Positions 1-9,831 of a stretch of 64,000 nucleotides of DNA are shown piece after piece (the first letter of the stretch is position 1; each line of letters opens with the position of its first letter). Location of the stretch: positions 62,001-126,000 of the forward strand of contig JAZKJV010008879.1 of the NCBI GenBank assembly GCA_037367405.1. Reading direction: 5' to 3'. The translations under genes were made by a program, and so were the position numbers. Source of the DNA: Ottelia alismoides (lineage: Eukaryota; Streptophyta; Magnoliopsida; Alismatales; Hydrocharitaceae). Under the pieces are notes generated by a model. That model had not been told where the DNA came from. It saw only the letters and a list, made by a program, of their open reading frames with translations, and made no database searches.

Positions 1-2936
1 TAAATAATAAAATGCAACAAAAATGAAAAATAAAAATATGGCATGCAATGGCAAGTTAACAGGAGCTTAAGTCTATTTTTTGAGAATTTTTGGCACTTTA
101 ATGATGCGTGAAATAAATAGATCAAACACACAAAAATCCTAAGCCTAATAGGGGTATAAATGTAATTCTGGAAACATCCGGGGGTGTAAGCGCAAATTTC
201 ACCAAAATACACGCGCGAAACACGTGATCTTTCGTTCACAGGGCATACTTGCAAATACTAAAAACTAATAGGGCAAAAGTGCAATTAACCCAAAATATAT
301 TTAAATTACTACGCACAGGGGTATAACTGCAAATATATGAAAGTTTAGGATTGAAAATGCAAAATGTCCAAAATCGTGTGCCCCAGTCACGTGAGGTGAC
401 GTGGCCGAGGACTAAAGTGCAAATAAAATAAGTTTGGGGACCTAAGTGCAATTATTTAAAAAACCTTTAAACTGTAGATGAAAGTTTGAGGGCTAAAAAG
501 CAAATACAAAAATGCTTGGGTTTAAAGTACAAAATACCCAAGATCCTGATCGTGCGGCAGAGGGAGCTTCGCTTGACATGTGGCGCCTCGAGAGCCTCCG
601 ATGACGCTTCGCAAATGGAGGGCTCGGATTAGATCCCGGCCCAAGATCTGACGGACGGGGCGCGAAGGCGATCAAACGGCTCTTGTGCGCCTGGAGGGGG
701 GCTCCTGATCCAACGGTGGGGAGAGGTTCATGAAGAACACTCCCCCCAGCGAGCTTTGGCAGGCGATTACGGCCGACAAACGGTCTCTCCGGCCCTAGGA
801 TCAAAGGCAAAATGATCCTGGGGCCCCTCCGCATCTGAAGGAGGTCTCGGGTAGCCCTGAGACGGCTTGAAGGGGTCGGACGGTGGAGGTGACCTAGGCA
901 GCTGCTCCTGGGGACTTCGAGGCTCGATGGAGCCTTCTCTTGGGCTCTGACCTTCAGGGGAGAAGCACAAAAACCAGGAAAGGCAAATCGGGGGTTTCTC
1001 GGGTCAAATGGGTGTGGCGCGCGGCTCGGGCGTGGAGCTCCGACGGGCGGCGGAGAATGGAGATCGATCGCTCGATCTGGGCGAGATCGAGGGAGATGGA
1101 CGGGTGGAGCGGAGCGACGGAGTGAAGGGGAAGATGATGGAGGCGACAGGTGGTCGGGATGATGCGTGCAACGACCGAAAACGGCAGGAGGAGCTCAGCT
1201 CCGCCGTTGGTTCGATTGAGGGAATCACGGCGATTAACCAAAGCAAATGTGAAACTGCTATAGACCTGACCTAACCTAAGCTAAGGCTACAAGAAAATGG
1301 AAAGAGAAGGGGGTGAGGCTCACCAGAGACGTCGGGATGGAGGTTGCGGTGGAGCTCTGGCGAGGGGCTGGATCTCTTCGATTCAACACCAAATAGTGTG
1401 AACCCAGGCTCGAATCGACTCCTGTTGTCACCAGGAACATGATGGGCTAGGGGTTTGCGGGTAACTTTGGCGGAAGAAGGATCAAAGGCAAAACGAAGTC
1501 GGGGGGTTTGGTTTTGAACTGTGGTCGGGGCGTGAAGTTCAAGGAGGGTGTCAGCTTGATGCGGTGCTCCACATCCCAAGGAATCACTTGGGCGTGATTC
1601 ACCATTGTTCGAGGAAGAGATTTCCTGAAGATGTCATCACCAAAGGGTGATCGAAGCGTCCTCGAAAAATGGATGAAACCGGGGTCAAAACCAACTTCTG
1701 GCAAGGATCAGACCTCGGTCAGAGAGTTGACCGAGGTCAACCAATGGAGCTCTCTAGTTGGTCCATGTGGACCAACCAGAAAATTCCTTGGCAAAAACCT
1801 TATAAAATCAATTTAAAATAGCTAATGAATTAATTAAATTTTAACTATTAAATAAAAAGTATTTGTAATTTTATGAAGTATTTTATGGTGATTTTTATTT
1901 ATTTTTATGAGATATATTTTTACAAGTTGCTTTTTACACCCTACATAGGTATATTACATATGTATTTTTTTTCTTTTATTTTTATTTTGTGTGTTTTAAT
2001 TTTACTATTTTTATTTTTTATTTCATATAATTATAAAATACTTTTACACACATAAATATATTTTTATTTTATTTTATTGATATGTTTTGTATATTAAATA
2101 AAATATAAGTAGGTATTGTATAGGTATGTATATAGGTATAATACGTGTGTATTTTATATACATTTATTTTTATTTTGAGTTTTATTTGGGTTTTTATTCC
2201 TGTTTTAGTGTACATAATTATTATAAATAATATTCACAAAATTATAAAAATATAAAAATACAAAAATAATGATTAAAGAATAAATTGAATATTTTAAGCT
2301 GTACAAGTATACAATGCGGGTCCAAAACTCAACTTTCAAACCGTAGCTCTGCCAAATGCAAAACCACCATCATTAAATAGATTATTTTATTCTATAGATA
2401 ATTAAAGGTGAGTTTGCTGCATTTGGAGTTTTCATTTGTGAGATACAGGTCTGGGAAGTTGGGATTCTGGATTTTTATTCAGACCATAACTTTTTATCTG
2501 TAAATTATTTTTCAGTGAAATCAATTTTATATTTTTCTATATAAAAATATCTACAACTTTCATCTACAACGTTTCTTTATTTGTTGCACAAAAAGTGGAA
2601 TCAAAAATAGGTCCCAAAATGAATAAAGAAGGAATGAAATAGAAGGTATTTTTATTATATTTTAACCCTTATATCCCCCTACTTTATTCCTTATCGACCT
2701 ATTCATCAAGATGCCTAGGTCTCGGAGTTTCGGGTCATAAAATATTTACAATATTTTATTCTTTTTCTTTTCTTTTCTTTATTCTATAATTTTGGCGTTA
2801 AAAACAGTATTTTATACACTTTTTACACACATATGCATGAATGCTAAATTGCTCTATTTAATGCTATTTTCAGGCATTTGCTAGGGTTTTTGAGGCCAAA
2901 ATGATAGAATAAAGATGATGAAATGTGGATTCATCA
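1..2936 (-). repeat. 3' LTR of element A (partial)
   Basis: Aligns over its whole length with 15704-18645. The 5' terminus of the LTR (minus strand TGATGAATCC) lies at 2936, directly beside the PPT, which makes this the 3' LTR. About 0.9 kb of its 3' end lies outside the window. A TATA box (TTTATAAGG on minus) lies at about 1799-1808, so roughly 2936-1775 is U3. The GC-rich stretch 540-1750 and the TGCAAA-repeat stretch 120-540 would be transcribed. Small ORFs in the GC-rich part occur in both LTRs but look like chance ORFs. The LTR pair differs by several percent by eye, mostly transitions. Confidence 0.93.
120..540 (-). repeat. Degenerate array of GGGG..TAA.TGCAAA units in LTR A
   Basis: About ten degenerate units of the type AGGGGTATAA.TGCAAAT recur every 30-60 bp on the plus strand, for example near 151, 180, 243, 268, 316, 350, 408, 437, 490 and 520. 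The same array is in the other LTR at about 15850-16245. Looser versions lie in LTR B (about 21590-21780). The block contains CACGTGA and GTGACGTGG boxes (about 389-405). It lies downstream of the TATA box in element orientation, so it would be transcribed. Confidence 0.6.
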
Positions 2937-2956
2937 TCCCCCTATACTTTACCTTT
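2937..2956 (-). other. Polypurine tract of element A
   Basis: On the minus strand the sequence AAAGGTAAAGTATAGGGGGA directly abuts the 3' LTR terminus TGATGA. A purine-rich tract at this position primes plus-strand DNA synthesis in LTR retroelements. Its core AAGTATAGGGGG is repeated in the hairpin array at 4895-5410. Element D has the equivalent tract at 40317-40333. Confidence 0.9.
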
Positions 2957-4890
2957 GCTAGTCCCTAGCAAACACTTATGCAATAAGTGCAAGAAGAAAA
3001 AGAAAGAAAAGAAAAGGAAGAACTTGGATTTAGTTTAATTATCAAACTTGTCTTCACAAAATCAAAGTTTGGAGCTTAAGTCGGACCTTTGTAATTTTAG
3101 TGCGGGCGGAACCTTAGTGAGAACCGAATTTGAAATCCAACAGTCCTTGAGAATCCCAAAACTCTGCTCAAGTCTCCTCAATAGCCAGGTCAGAAATATC
3201 TCAATTCATACGCAAACCCTTACGACTATGAGTCTGACTCGTACAGTGTAAGTGATGATGGCTCTCCCCAACTGGAATGACAAAGAAACTGAATTCTCCA
3301 GTACGACAACCCAATGATTCCCCAATCCAATAACTCCATCCTCGAGGAGCGGGGTATTCCCTTCTAAGTTCAAGTGGTAACCATCTCAAGAGGAGGGGGT
3401 GAAGATAAGAATGGACGGTAGCCAGTGTAGCTACCTATCCCGGGATGCAAGACCAGTCTAGTCAAGTCATCCAGCTGCAGGCTCACATATTTGACTTTGG
3501 AACTCAAGCTTGCTTATTGAATTTACAACATATGTACATACTTTGCAGGCTTTTTATTTTTGTACATGCATGAACACATTTTTTTGAAATATTATTCACA
3601 ACAGCATCTACATAAGGAGTTTTTCCTCTTGAGCCAGTAGACTAACCCTCTTTTGAAGCTTTATCGCAACCCACAGCCTCCTGTCTTTAGACTTCCTAAT
3701 CACTGGACGGGTTGGGGTGCACTTCCCTCCCTAGAGGAGGACAAATGTTTCCACTTGTGTGCGTCTCATATCGGCAAATCCAATCCCCTCACCACTCCAA
3801 CTGAGTCGAGCCATGTGAAAGGTGCATATGTCCAAGTTAGGTCATTATCAACAAGAGTCGTGCGTGTGCTCTGAAATACTCTACTTAGGCAGTCAAGAAT
3901 CCATTGAACCAAGTCCCGTGATCCTCAAAGAATAAAGTCAACTAGACCTGAAGTACCTCAAACCCAGTTCCTATAGGGTTCCTGTTATTAGGTAGATTTT
4001 AAGGTCCAATGAAGCTCCAATCTTCGGATTTTACATAGACTTGTTCAACTATCAAAGTATTCCGAAAAATGTGAATGCTATGCAATGCCATGCAGAAAAA
4101 AAATTTGTGATGCAATTTTTCAAAATTTTGAACTTTTTATGGATTTTTGAAAAGATGATGATGATGCATATGCAATTTTTTGTATTTTTCAAAAAGATTT
4201 TTCAAATGTTTTTGGGTTTTAATTTTGCAAATGTTTTTGGGATTTTTGAAAACAAAAAGTTTTTGGCTGAAATCTAGGTTAAAATATTTACACGGGAGTG
4301 CTTCTTATATTTACAAGAGGTGGATTTTAAGAATTTACAAGGGGAAGTGATCAATTTTTATATGTATAGATATATATATCAGATTTTGGTGAGATGTAAG
4401 TATTCCTCAAACTTATTTGACACAAGCTTTTTCACACAATTTTTGAAAACTATAGTCCAAAATAGTTTTTACAAACATTTTACAAACATGTACATACATT
4501 TGAAAATCATTTTGCAAAGGCTTTCAAAACAGTATATATAGGTTTTTCAAAACTTTTTTGCAACCATTTTTCAAACCATTTGCAAATCATTTTTCAAACA
4601 TTTTATTTCACACAAAGAAAAGAAATTTTACAAACCACACATTTTTACAAAGGTTGAAAACATGTAATAAAATATTTTCAAAATAGTTTTCAATAAATGT
4701 TCACTAAGATTTTCAAACTATTTTTCAAACATTTTACAAGAAAAATTTTTCACCTGATTTATTAATCAGTAAATACACAAAAGAATTTGAGGAACAGAAC
4801 ACCTTTTTATTAAAGATTTTTAATGAATTTTAAAGAATTATTAGCCATATTATTAGGAAAATACGGATGTACGAGTTATGACTAAAGTAT
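2957..4890 (-). other. 3' noncoding region of element A
   Basis: This stretch lies between the hairpin array and the PPT, where Athila relatives can carry an env-like gene. I see no ORF long enough to support one. The part at 2990-4050 has a diverged counterpart in D (about 39250-40310), so it belongs to the element. The part at 4060-4790 is rich in repeats of the TTTTCAAACATTTT / TTTTGAAAA type, and D has a matching tract at 38580-38900. Conservation in two elements suggests a structural role or inheritance from a degraded ORF; the sequence does not decide which. Confidence 0.6.
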
Positions 4891-4894
4891 ATAC

Positions 4895-5410
4895 GCAGTA
4901 TATACGACCCCCCTGTACTTAGCTTGAGCTATGTCCTCATAGATCGGAGAGAAAAGAGCAGACACAACTCGTACTAAGTATAGGCAAGTCCAAAGAATAA
5001 AGAACTGATGAATGAGTCAACGAATGAGAAGTCGATCGTCCCCCCTATACTTAGGATCAAATAATCCTAGGTATAGCAGACTGTACACAATGCAGGGAGG
5101 GTCAAGGGTGGGAATGAACAGATCGTACTCAGATTGTCTCCCCCTATACTTAGGGTAAGATATCCCTAAGTATAGACAAGAAGAGGAGACAATGGAGAGG
5201 ATCGAAAAGAATAGAAGAAACTCGGGGTGCACACCCCCTATACTTAGGACAAAGTACATTCTAAGTATGGAAAATTGTCTACAAGGGCGGCACCTTTTTG
5301 ATAGATAAAGAAAATAGAAGAGGAAAATAAGAAAAGAGATGAAATTGGGTATGAACAACTCGGGATGCGCATCCCCCCTATACTTAGGATAGAGTACATC
5401 CTAAGTGTAG
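4895..5410 (-). repeat. Array of PPT-like hairpin repeats downstream of integrase (element A)
   Basis: Five imperfect to perfect inverted repeats built on CTATACTTAGGAT / ATCCTAAGTATAG. Arms lie at 4913-4922 with 4974-4983, 5045-5057 with 5064-5076, 5144-5155 with 5164-5175 (12 of 12 bases paired), 5238-5247 with 5261-5270, and 5378-5390 with 5398-5410. On the coding (minus) strand each unit ends CTAAGTATAGGGGG or similar, close to the true PPT core. The array lies between the integrase stop and the 3' noncoding region. D has the same kind of array at the same place. Confidence 0.8.
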
Positions 5411-6102
5411 CAATGATGAATAAAAGAAATTAAAAAGAAGAAAAGAAGAAAAAATTATTCAAAAATGTTTTGTTGTGCTTAGCCTTCCTCTGCCTCTTTG
5501 GAGATATTCAGCTCATCCTCATATATTACTTGAATCGAGTCAATGGCAGCCATGAATGTATCATGTTGAAGGTATGGCTTCGGAAGCTGTCCATTGACCA
5601 CAAATGGCTGTGCGTCAGCTGACAGATTGGATATCAATACACTTCCGTTGTCACGCACCTGCCTAACCATGAACGGCCCAGTCCATTTACTCTTCAATTT
5701 GCATGGAAAGATCTTCAATTTCGCATCGAACAACCACACCTTCTAACCTGGATCAAAGTACTTGCGGTGGATATGCTTGTCATGCCATGTTTTGACCTTC
5801 TCCTTGTACATCAGGCTGTTGTCATATGCATAATCTCTGAATTCCAGTAATCTGTTCAGATCCAGTTTTCTGTTCTTTCCTGCTTGCTTGGAGTCCAAAT
5901 TACAGATGTTAATGGCCCATAAAGATTTGTGAATAAGTTCAATGGGCAAATGACATGGCTTGCCATATACAAGGCGGTAGGGAGACATTCATAAGGGTGA
6001 CTTGTACGCTGTTATATAAGCCCAAAGAACGAAATCAAGCAGCTGAGACCAGTTCTTGCGATCCGGACGCACAAGCTTCTGTAAGATTGTCTTGATCTCC
6101 CT

Positions 6103-6110
6103 GTTTGAAC
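6103..6110. repeat. Target-site duplication of the hAT MITE, left copy
   Basis: GTTTGAAC, identical to 6781-6788 on the other side of the MITE. It belongs to the integrase reading frame. Confidence 0.93.
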
Positions 6111-6780
6111 CAAGGTTTTTGAAACCGAATCGGACACCGAACCGGAAACCTTGCTGAAATGGTCGGATCGGGTTGAACCATGTAATCAAACCAGTTCAAC
6201 CGGATGATGACGTCATCATTATTTAAAACCGGATTAAACCGGACCGGTGAAAAAAAAGTGGTTGAACCGGCTAATCAAACCGAAATGAAATAATATATAA
6301 TATAATATGCACTTAAATATACTTGAAATATATATAAAATACATAGACAATGTATATATTTCACAATATACATAAAGTTTTTTTCTTATACACCATCAAA
6401 TGTCATACATATCATAGATATATATATTATTTGAACTAAATGCTGTATAACATAATAATAGTTTAGTTATATTTAAAACCCAATACATGCAAGAAGTTGT
6501 GTTAGTGTAGTTGGTCAGAAGTGTCAAATAGGTTACCAAAGGTCATGGGTTCAATTCCCACTATCAAAAAAAATTTTAAATAGTTTAAAAATTAAATGCG
6601 GTTCAACTTCGGTTGAACCTGGTTAAACCGGGTCAAAAAAATAGGTTGAACCGGACGGGTTAACTAAAATTGGAACTATCGAACCGAACCGCCCAAAACC
6701 GATTAACCGGACCGGTCCAAGCCCGGTTCACCGGTCGGATCGGTCGAACCGGCCGGTCCGGTCCGGTTTCAAAAACACTG
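6111..6780. mobile_element. hAT-type MITE (670 bp) inside integrase of element A
   Basis: The element is flanked by a perfect 8 bp direct repeat GTTTGAAC (6103-6110 and 6781-6788), the hAT target-duplication length. The terminal inverted repeats are CAAGGTTTTTGAAACCG on the left and, on the opposite strand at the right, CAGTGTTTTTGAAACCG; 19 of the first 23 bases agree. Subterminal regions are rich in AACCGGACCGG-type repeats and the centre is AT-rich with no coding capacity. Removing the element and one duplication restores continuity of the integrase frame. Termini and length fit a non-autonomous hAT MITE, mobilised in trans. Confidence 0.93.
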
Positions 6781-7559
6781 GTTTGAACATTCAGCTAAGC
6801 CATTGGACTGCGGGTGGTAGGGTGAAGCAACACGATGCTCAATGCAGAATTCTTGGGTCAGCTTCTTCACCTCTCTGTTTATGAAATGACTACCCCCGTC
6901 AGATATGAGAATCTTGGGAATCCCGAACCGGGCTATGATGTGATCTCTCAAGAATCGACAGACAGTCCTACTGTCGGCGGTTCGGGCGGGAATAGCCTCC
7001 ACCCATCAACTTACATAATCGACAGCAAGCAGAATGTATTCATAACCCTGGCTGTTGGGAAACGGGCCCATAAAGTCGATGCCCCATGCGTTGAAGATGT
7101 CTGAGATCTGAATGTATTTCAGAGGCATCGTGTCTCTCATTCCTATGGTTCCATCCATCTTCTGGCAGTCAGTGCAGCATTTGACATACCCATCTGCATC
7201 TTTGAATAAGGAAGGCCACCATAGGCCACTTTGAAGAACTTTTGCTGCCATTCGTTTTCCTGAATGATGTCCTCCAGAATCTTGGTCATGACATAAAGCG
7301 AGGACACTTGGAACTTCCTCCTGAGGAATGCACCTTCTCCAGATACAATCTGCTCCCTCATGAAACAAATACGGATCTTCCCATTGGTAGAAATGGATTT
7401 TAGACAAGAATCTGTATTTTCAATTTAGGCTAGTCCTGTGGGATTTTCTTGGCCACTAGGTAGTTCACGATGTCCGCATACCAAGGAAGTGAGGTGACAG
7501 ACAGAATTGGCTCATCTGGAAAGGTTTCTGTGATAGTCTGCAGGTTCAGCTCAGGAGAT

Positions 7560-8059
7560 TCTGGTTCAGGAAGCCTTGACAGATGATCGGCCACTACATT
7601 CTTTACCCCAGGTTTATCTTTGATTTCCAAGTCAAATTCCTGGAGGAGAAGGATCCACCGAATGAGACGTGGTTAGGCGTCCTTCTACTGTAAGTATCGA
7701 ATGGCCGAATGATTAGTGTAAATGACTACTTTAGACACAAGGAGGTAGGATCTGAACTTTTCCAAGGCAAAGACTACCGCTAGCAGCTCCTTTTCAGTGA
7801 CAGTGTAGTTTCTTTGGGCTTCATCGAGCGTTCGGCTAGCATAGTGAATCGCAAATGGTACATTACCTTTCCTCTGTCCCAGTACAGCTCCGATGGCATA
7901 ATCTGACGCGTCGGTCATGATCTCGAAAGGCTGAGTCCAAATCGGTGGTTGTAAGACAGGGGCATGCGTGATCAGTTCTTTCAACTGATTAAAGGCAAGG
8001 AGCACACGATCATCTACAATGAATTCATTGTCCTTGCCGAGCAACTCAGTCAACGGTCT
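7560..8059 (-). pseudogene. RNase H domain of element A
   Basis: RNase H removes the RNA strand of the RNA/DNA hybrid during reverse transcription. Readable motifs are FEIMTDASDYAIGAVL (first catalytic Asp), [20 protein letters not shown] (Glu in TEKE), FALEKFRSYLL, and VVIYTNHSAIRYL. The last normally reads YTDH, so the third catalytic Asp has become Asn (about 7710). The frame stops at 7685, just after RYLQ. The domain's tail, including VVADHLSRL (about 7570), continues in another frame. Element D still has FTDHS at this site. Confidence 0.9.
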
Positions 8060-8760
8060 GTCCAGTTTACTGAAATCTTTGATGAATCGTCGGTAAAAAC
8101 CGACATGGCCCAAGAATGACCGGACTTTCTTGATGTTTGTAGGTGGCTCAAGTTTGAAAATCACATCCACCTTGGCTGGGTCAACCTCCATTCCACGCTT
8201 AGAAACAACGTGACCCAGCACAATTCCTTCGGTCACGAGAGCACAAGATTGACTTCGCAGCACCTCCGTAGGACTCGGTCTAAATAATCCAGGCATTGGT
8301 CAAATGAATCACCGTAGACCGAAAAATCGTCCACGAAAACCTCGAGAAAGTTGCCCATCATATCGGCAAAAACTGCAAGCATACACCTCTGAAATGTGGC
8401 TGGGGCGTTGCAAAGCCCGAACGGCATCCGTCTGAAAGCATATGTGCCAAAAGGACAGGTGAACGTGGTTTTCTCTTGATCTCCAAGAGCAATAGCAACT
8501 TGATTATACCCAGAGTAGCCATCCAAGAAGCAGAAATATTCCTTCACGGTCAATCTCTCCAAGATCTGGTCAATGAAGGGTAGAGGAAAATGATTCTTCT
8601 TGGTAGCGAGATTAAGTCTTCTGTAGTCCACGCATACTCTCCAAGAAGTGGGTACTCTGGTTGCAATCTCCTCTCCTTTGTCATTCTTCACAATGGTGAT
8701 CCCTGATTTCTTGGGCACAACATGCCTGTCAGATATGGGATAGATAAATCCCGCATCACA
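8060..8760 (-). pseudogene. Reverse transcriptase domain of element A
   Basis: Copies element RNA into cDNA. Motifs in order are WRVCVDYRRLNLATKK, LDGYSGYNQVAI, FGLCNAPATFQRCM, FVDDFSVYG (catalytic Asp pair) and, after a frame change, GIVLGHVVSKRGMEV and FYRRFIKDFS of the thumb and connection. Two lesions show by comparison with D. An in-frame gap of about seven codons lies before HVVPKKSG (about 8715). A gap of about 22 bases near 8240 shifts the frame between VNLVLS and VTEGIVLGH. A stop at 8758-8760 separates it from the protease ORF. Confidence 0.92.
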
Positions 8761-9831
8761 CTATTTCTGAATCTCTTTCATGACGACCTCCCGAAGATTA
8801 GGATTTAATCTTCTCTGTAGTTCTCGAGAGGGCCTGCAATCGTCTTCCAGAAAGATGCGGTGCGAGCAGAGTGATGGATTGATCCCATGGAGATCAGAAG
8901 TTCGCCAGCCTATCGCCCTGCGGTTACGTTTAAGAACCTCCATCAGACGAGATTCTTGGTCTTCGGTCAGATGTGCATTGATGCTGACCGGGAACATATT
9001 CGGTTCTCCCGCAAGGAAGGCATACTTCATGTTGGAGGGTATGGGTTTTAGCTCTGGCGGGGTCTGAGCTGCTTCAGCGGTGACCTCAGCTATTAGTATA
9101 TGTGGTGATTCATTCAATTGTTCGGTGTCCACCATATTCTGATCTGCTTCTTCTCTCAAATCCTGACAGAATTCCTCAATTATGTCTTCTTCATCAAAAG
9201 ATTCTTCAAATTTCTGCTCTTGGTTTTGAAGGCACATCACTCCCACGGTAGTCTCTTGCAGCACATCAGCGAGTTCCTCATCCTGATCGATAAGGGGAAA
9301 TTCGACTGCGGAATCCACTTCCTCCTCGGGATAGAGGAGTTTATGGATCTCATTGTCATCCAGAAATAAGTTGGTATCTTGAATTTCTGCTAAAAAGTCG
9401 CAGTCGTCAGCATGCTCGATCACCCTTGCAGATGATGTAGATGTCCGTTCAGCTGGTGTTCCCTCATGCAGGGTCTCTACTCTAATTGTTTCATTGCCAG
9501 CACCAAAAGTGATTTCTCCCGTCCCATAATTCACTATTGCGTTTGATGTCCGCAGAAATGGTCTTCCAAGTATGATTGGGGTAAGGAGCAATGGAGATGG
9601 GACGTCCATATCTAAGACCACAAAATCGGCCGGGAATGACTTTCCCTGAACCGTAACGATCACGTCCTCCAACAGGCCCCTAGGACACTTGACTGACTTG
9701 TCTGCGAACTGCAGAATCATCTTTGTAGGCTTGAGCAGTCCTAGCCTGAACTCCATGAGTAGAGAAGCTGGCATCAAATTGACAGAACACCCACTGTCGA
9801 GAAGTGTTCGTTCAAACTTCTGATTGAACAT
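8761..9831 (-). pseudogene. Aspartic protease and protease-RT linker of element A
   Basis: An open frame of 356 codons. The aspartic protease matures Gag-Pol; its active-site Asp lies in LLDSGCSVNLMP (residues 10-21), and the C-terminal flap partner motif IILGRPFL is at residues 86-93. Residues about 115-265 form an acidic linker. Residues 270-356 (FLAGEPNM; AIGWRTSDLHGINP) are the usual N-terminal lead-in to RT. This is the longest uninterrupted pol frame in the window after gag, but it is cut off from RT by a stop and has no initiation context of its own. It is normally made as part of a polyprotein. Confidence 0.88.

Larger units (their letters stand above)
5479..7440 (-). pseudogene. Integrase of element A, broken and split by a MITE
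   Basis: The retroelement integrase joins cDNA to chromosomal DNA. The zinc-finger region lies at 7407-7180 (CHDQDSGGHHSGKR, then CCTDCQ). The catalytic core has the first Asp in WGIDFMGPFP (about 7080), the second in ISDGGSHF (about 6905) and the Glu in HPQSNGLAE (about 6790). The C-terminal part (MSPYRLVYGK; KSKWTGPFMV) runs to the stop at 5479. No chromodomain is present. Stops interrupt it near 7430, 7003, 5989 and 5741. The hAT MITE at 6111-6780 is inserted three codons after the catalytic Glu. It is certainly inactive. Confidence 0.93.

Noticed and set aside
954..1241. ORF in LTR A conserved in both LTRs (also 16504-16944)
   Set aside because: Conservation is expected because LTRs are copies of each other. 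There is no independent family to support coding.
2957..4890. Possible env-like gene of element A
   Set aside because: No ORF of useful length, signal peptide or transmembrane segment is visible. The homologous region of D is equally closed.
5017..5358. Minus-strand ORF of 113 codons over the hairpin array
   Set aside because: Reads through the repeat units only; composition is set by the repeat and there is no homologous frame in D.
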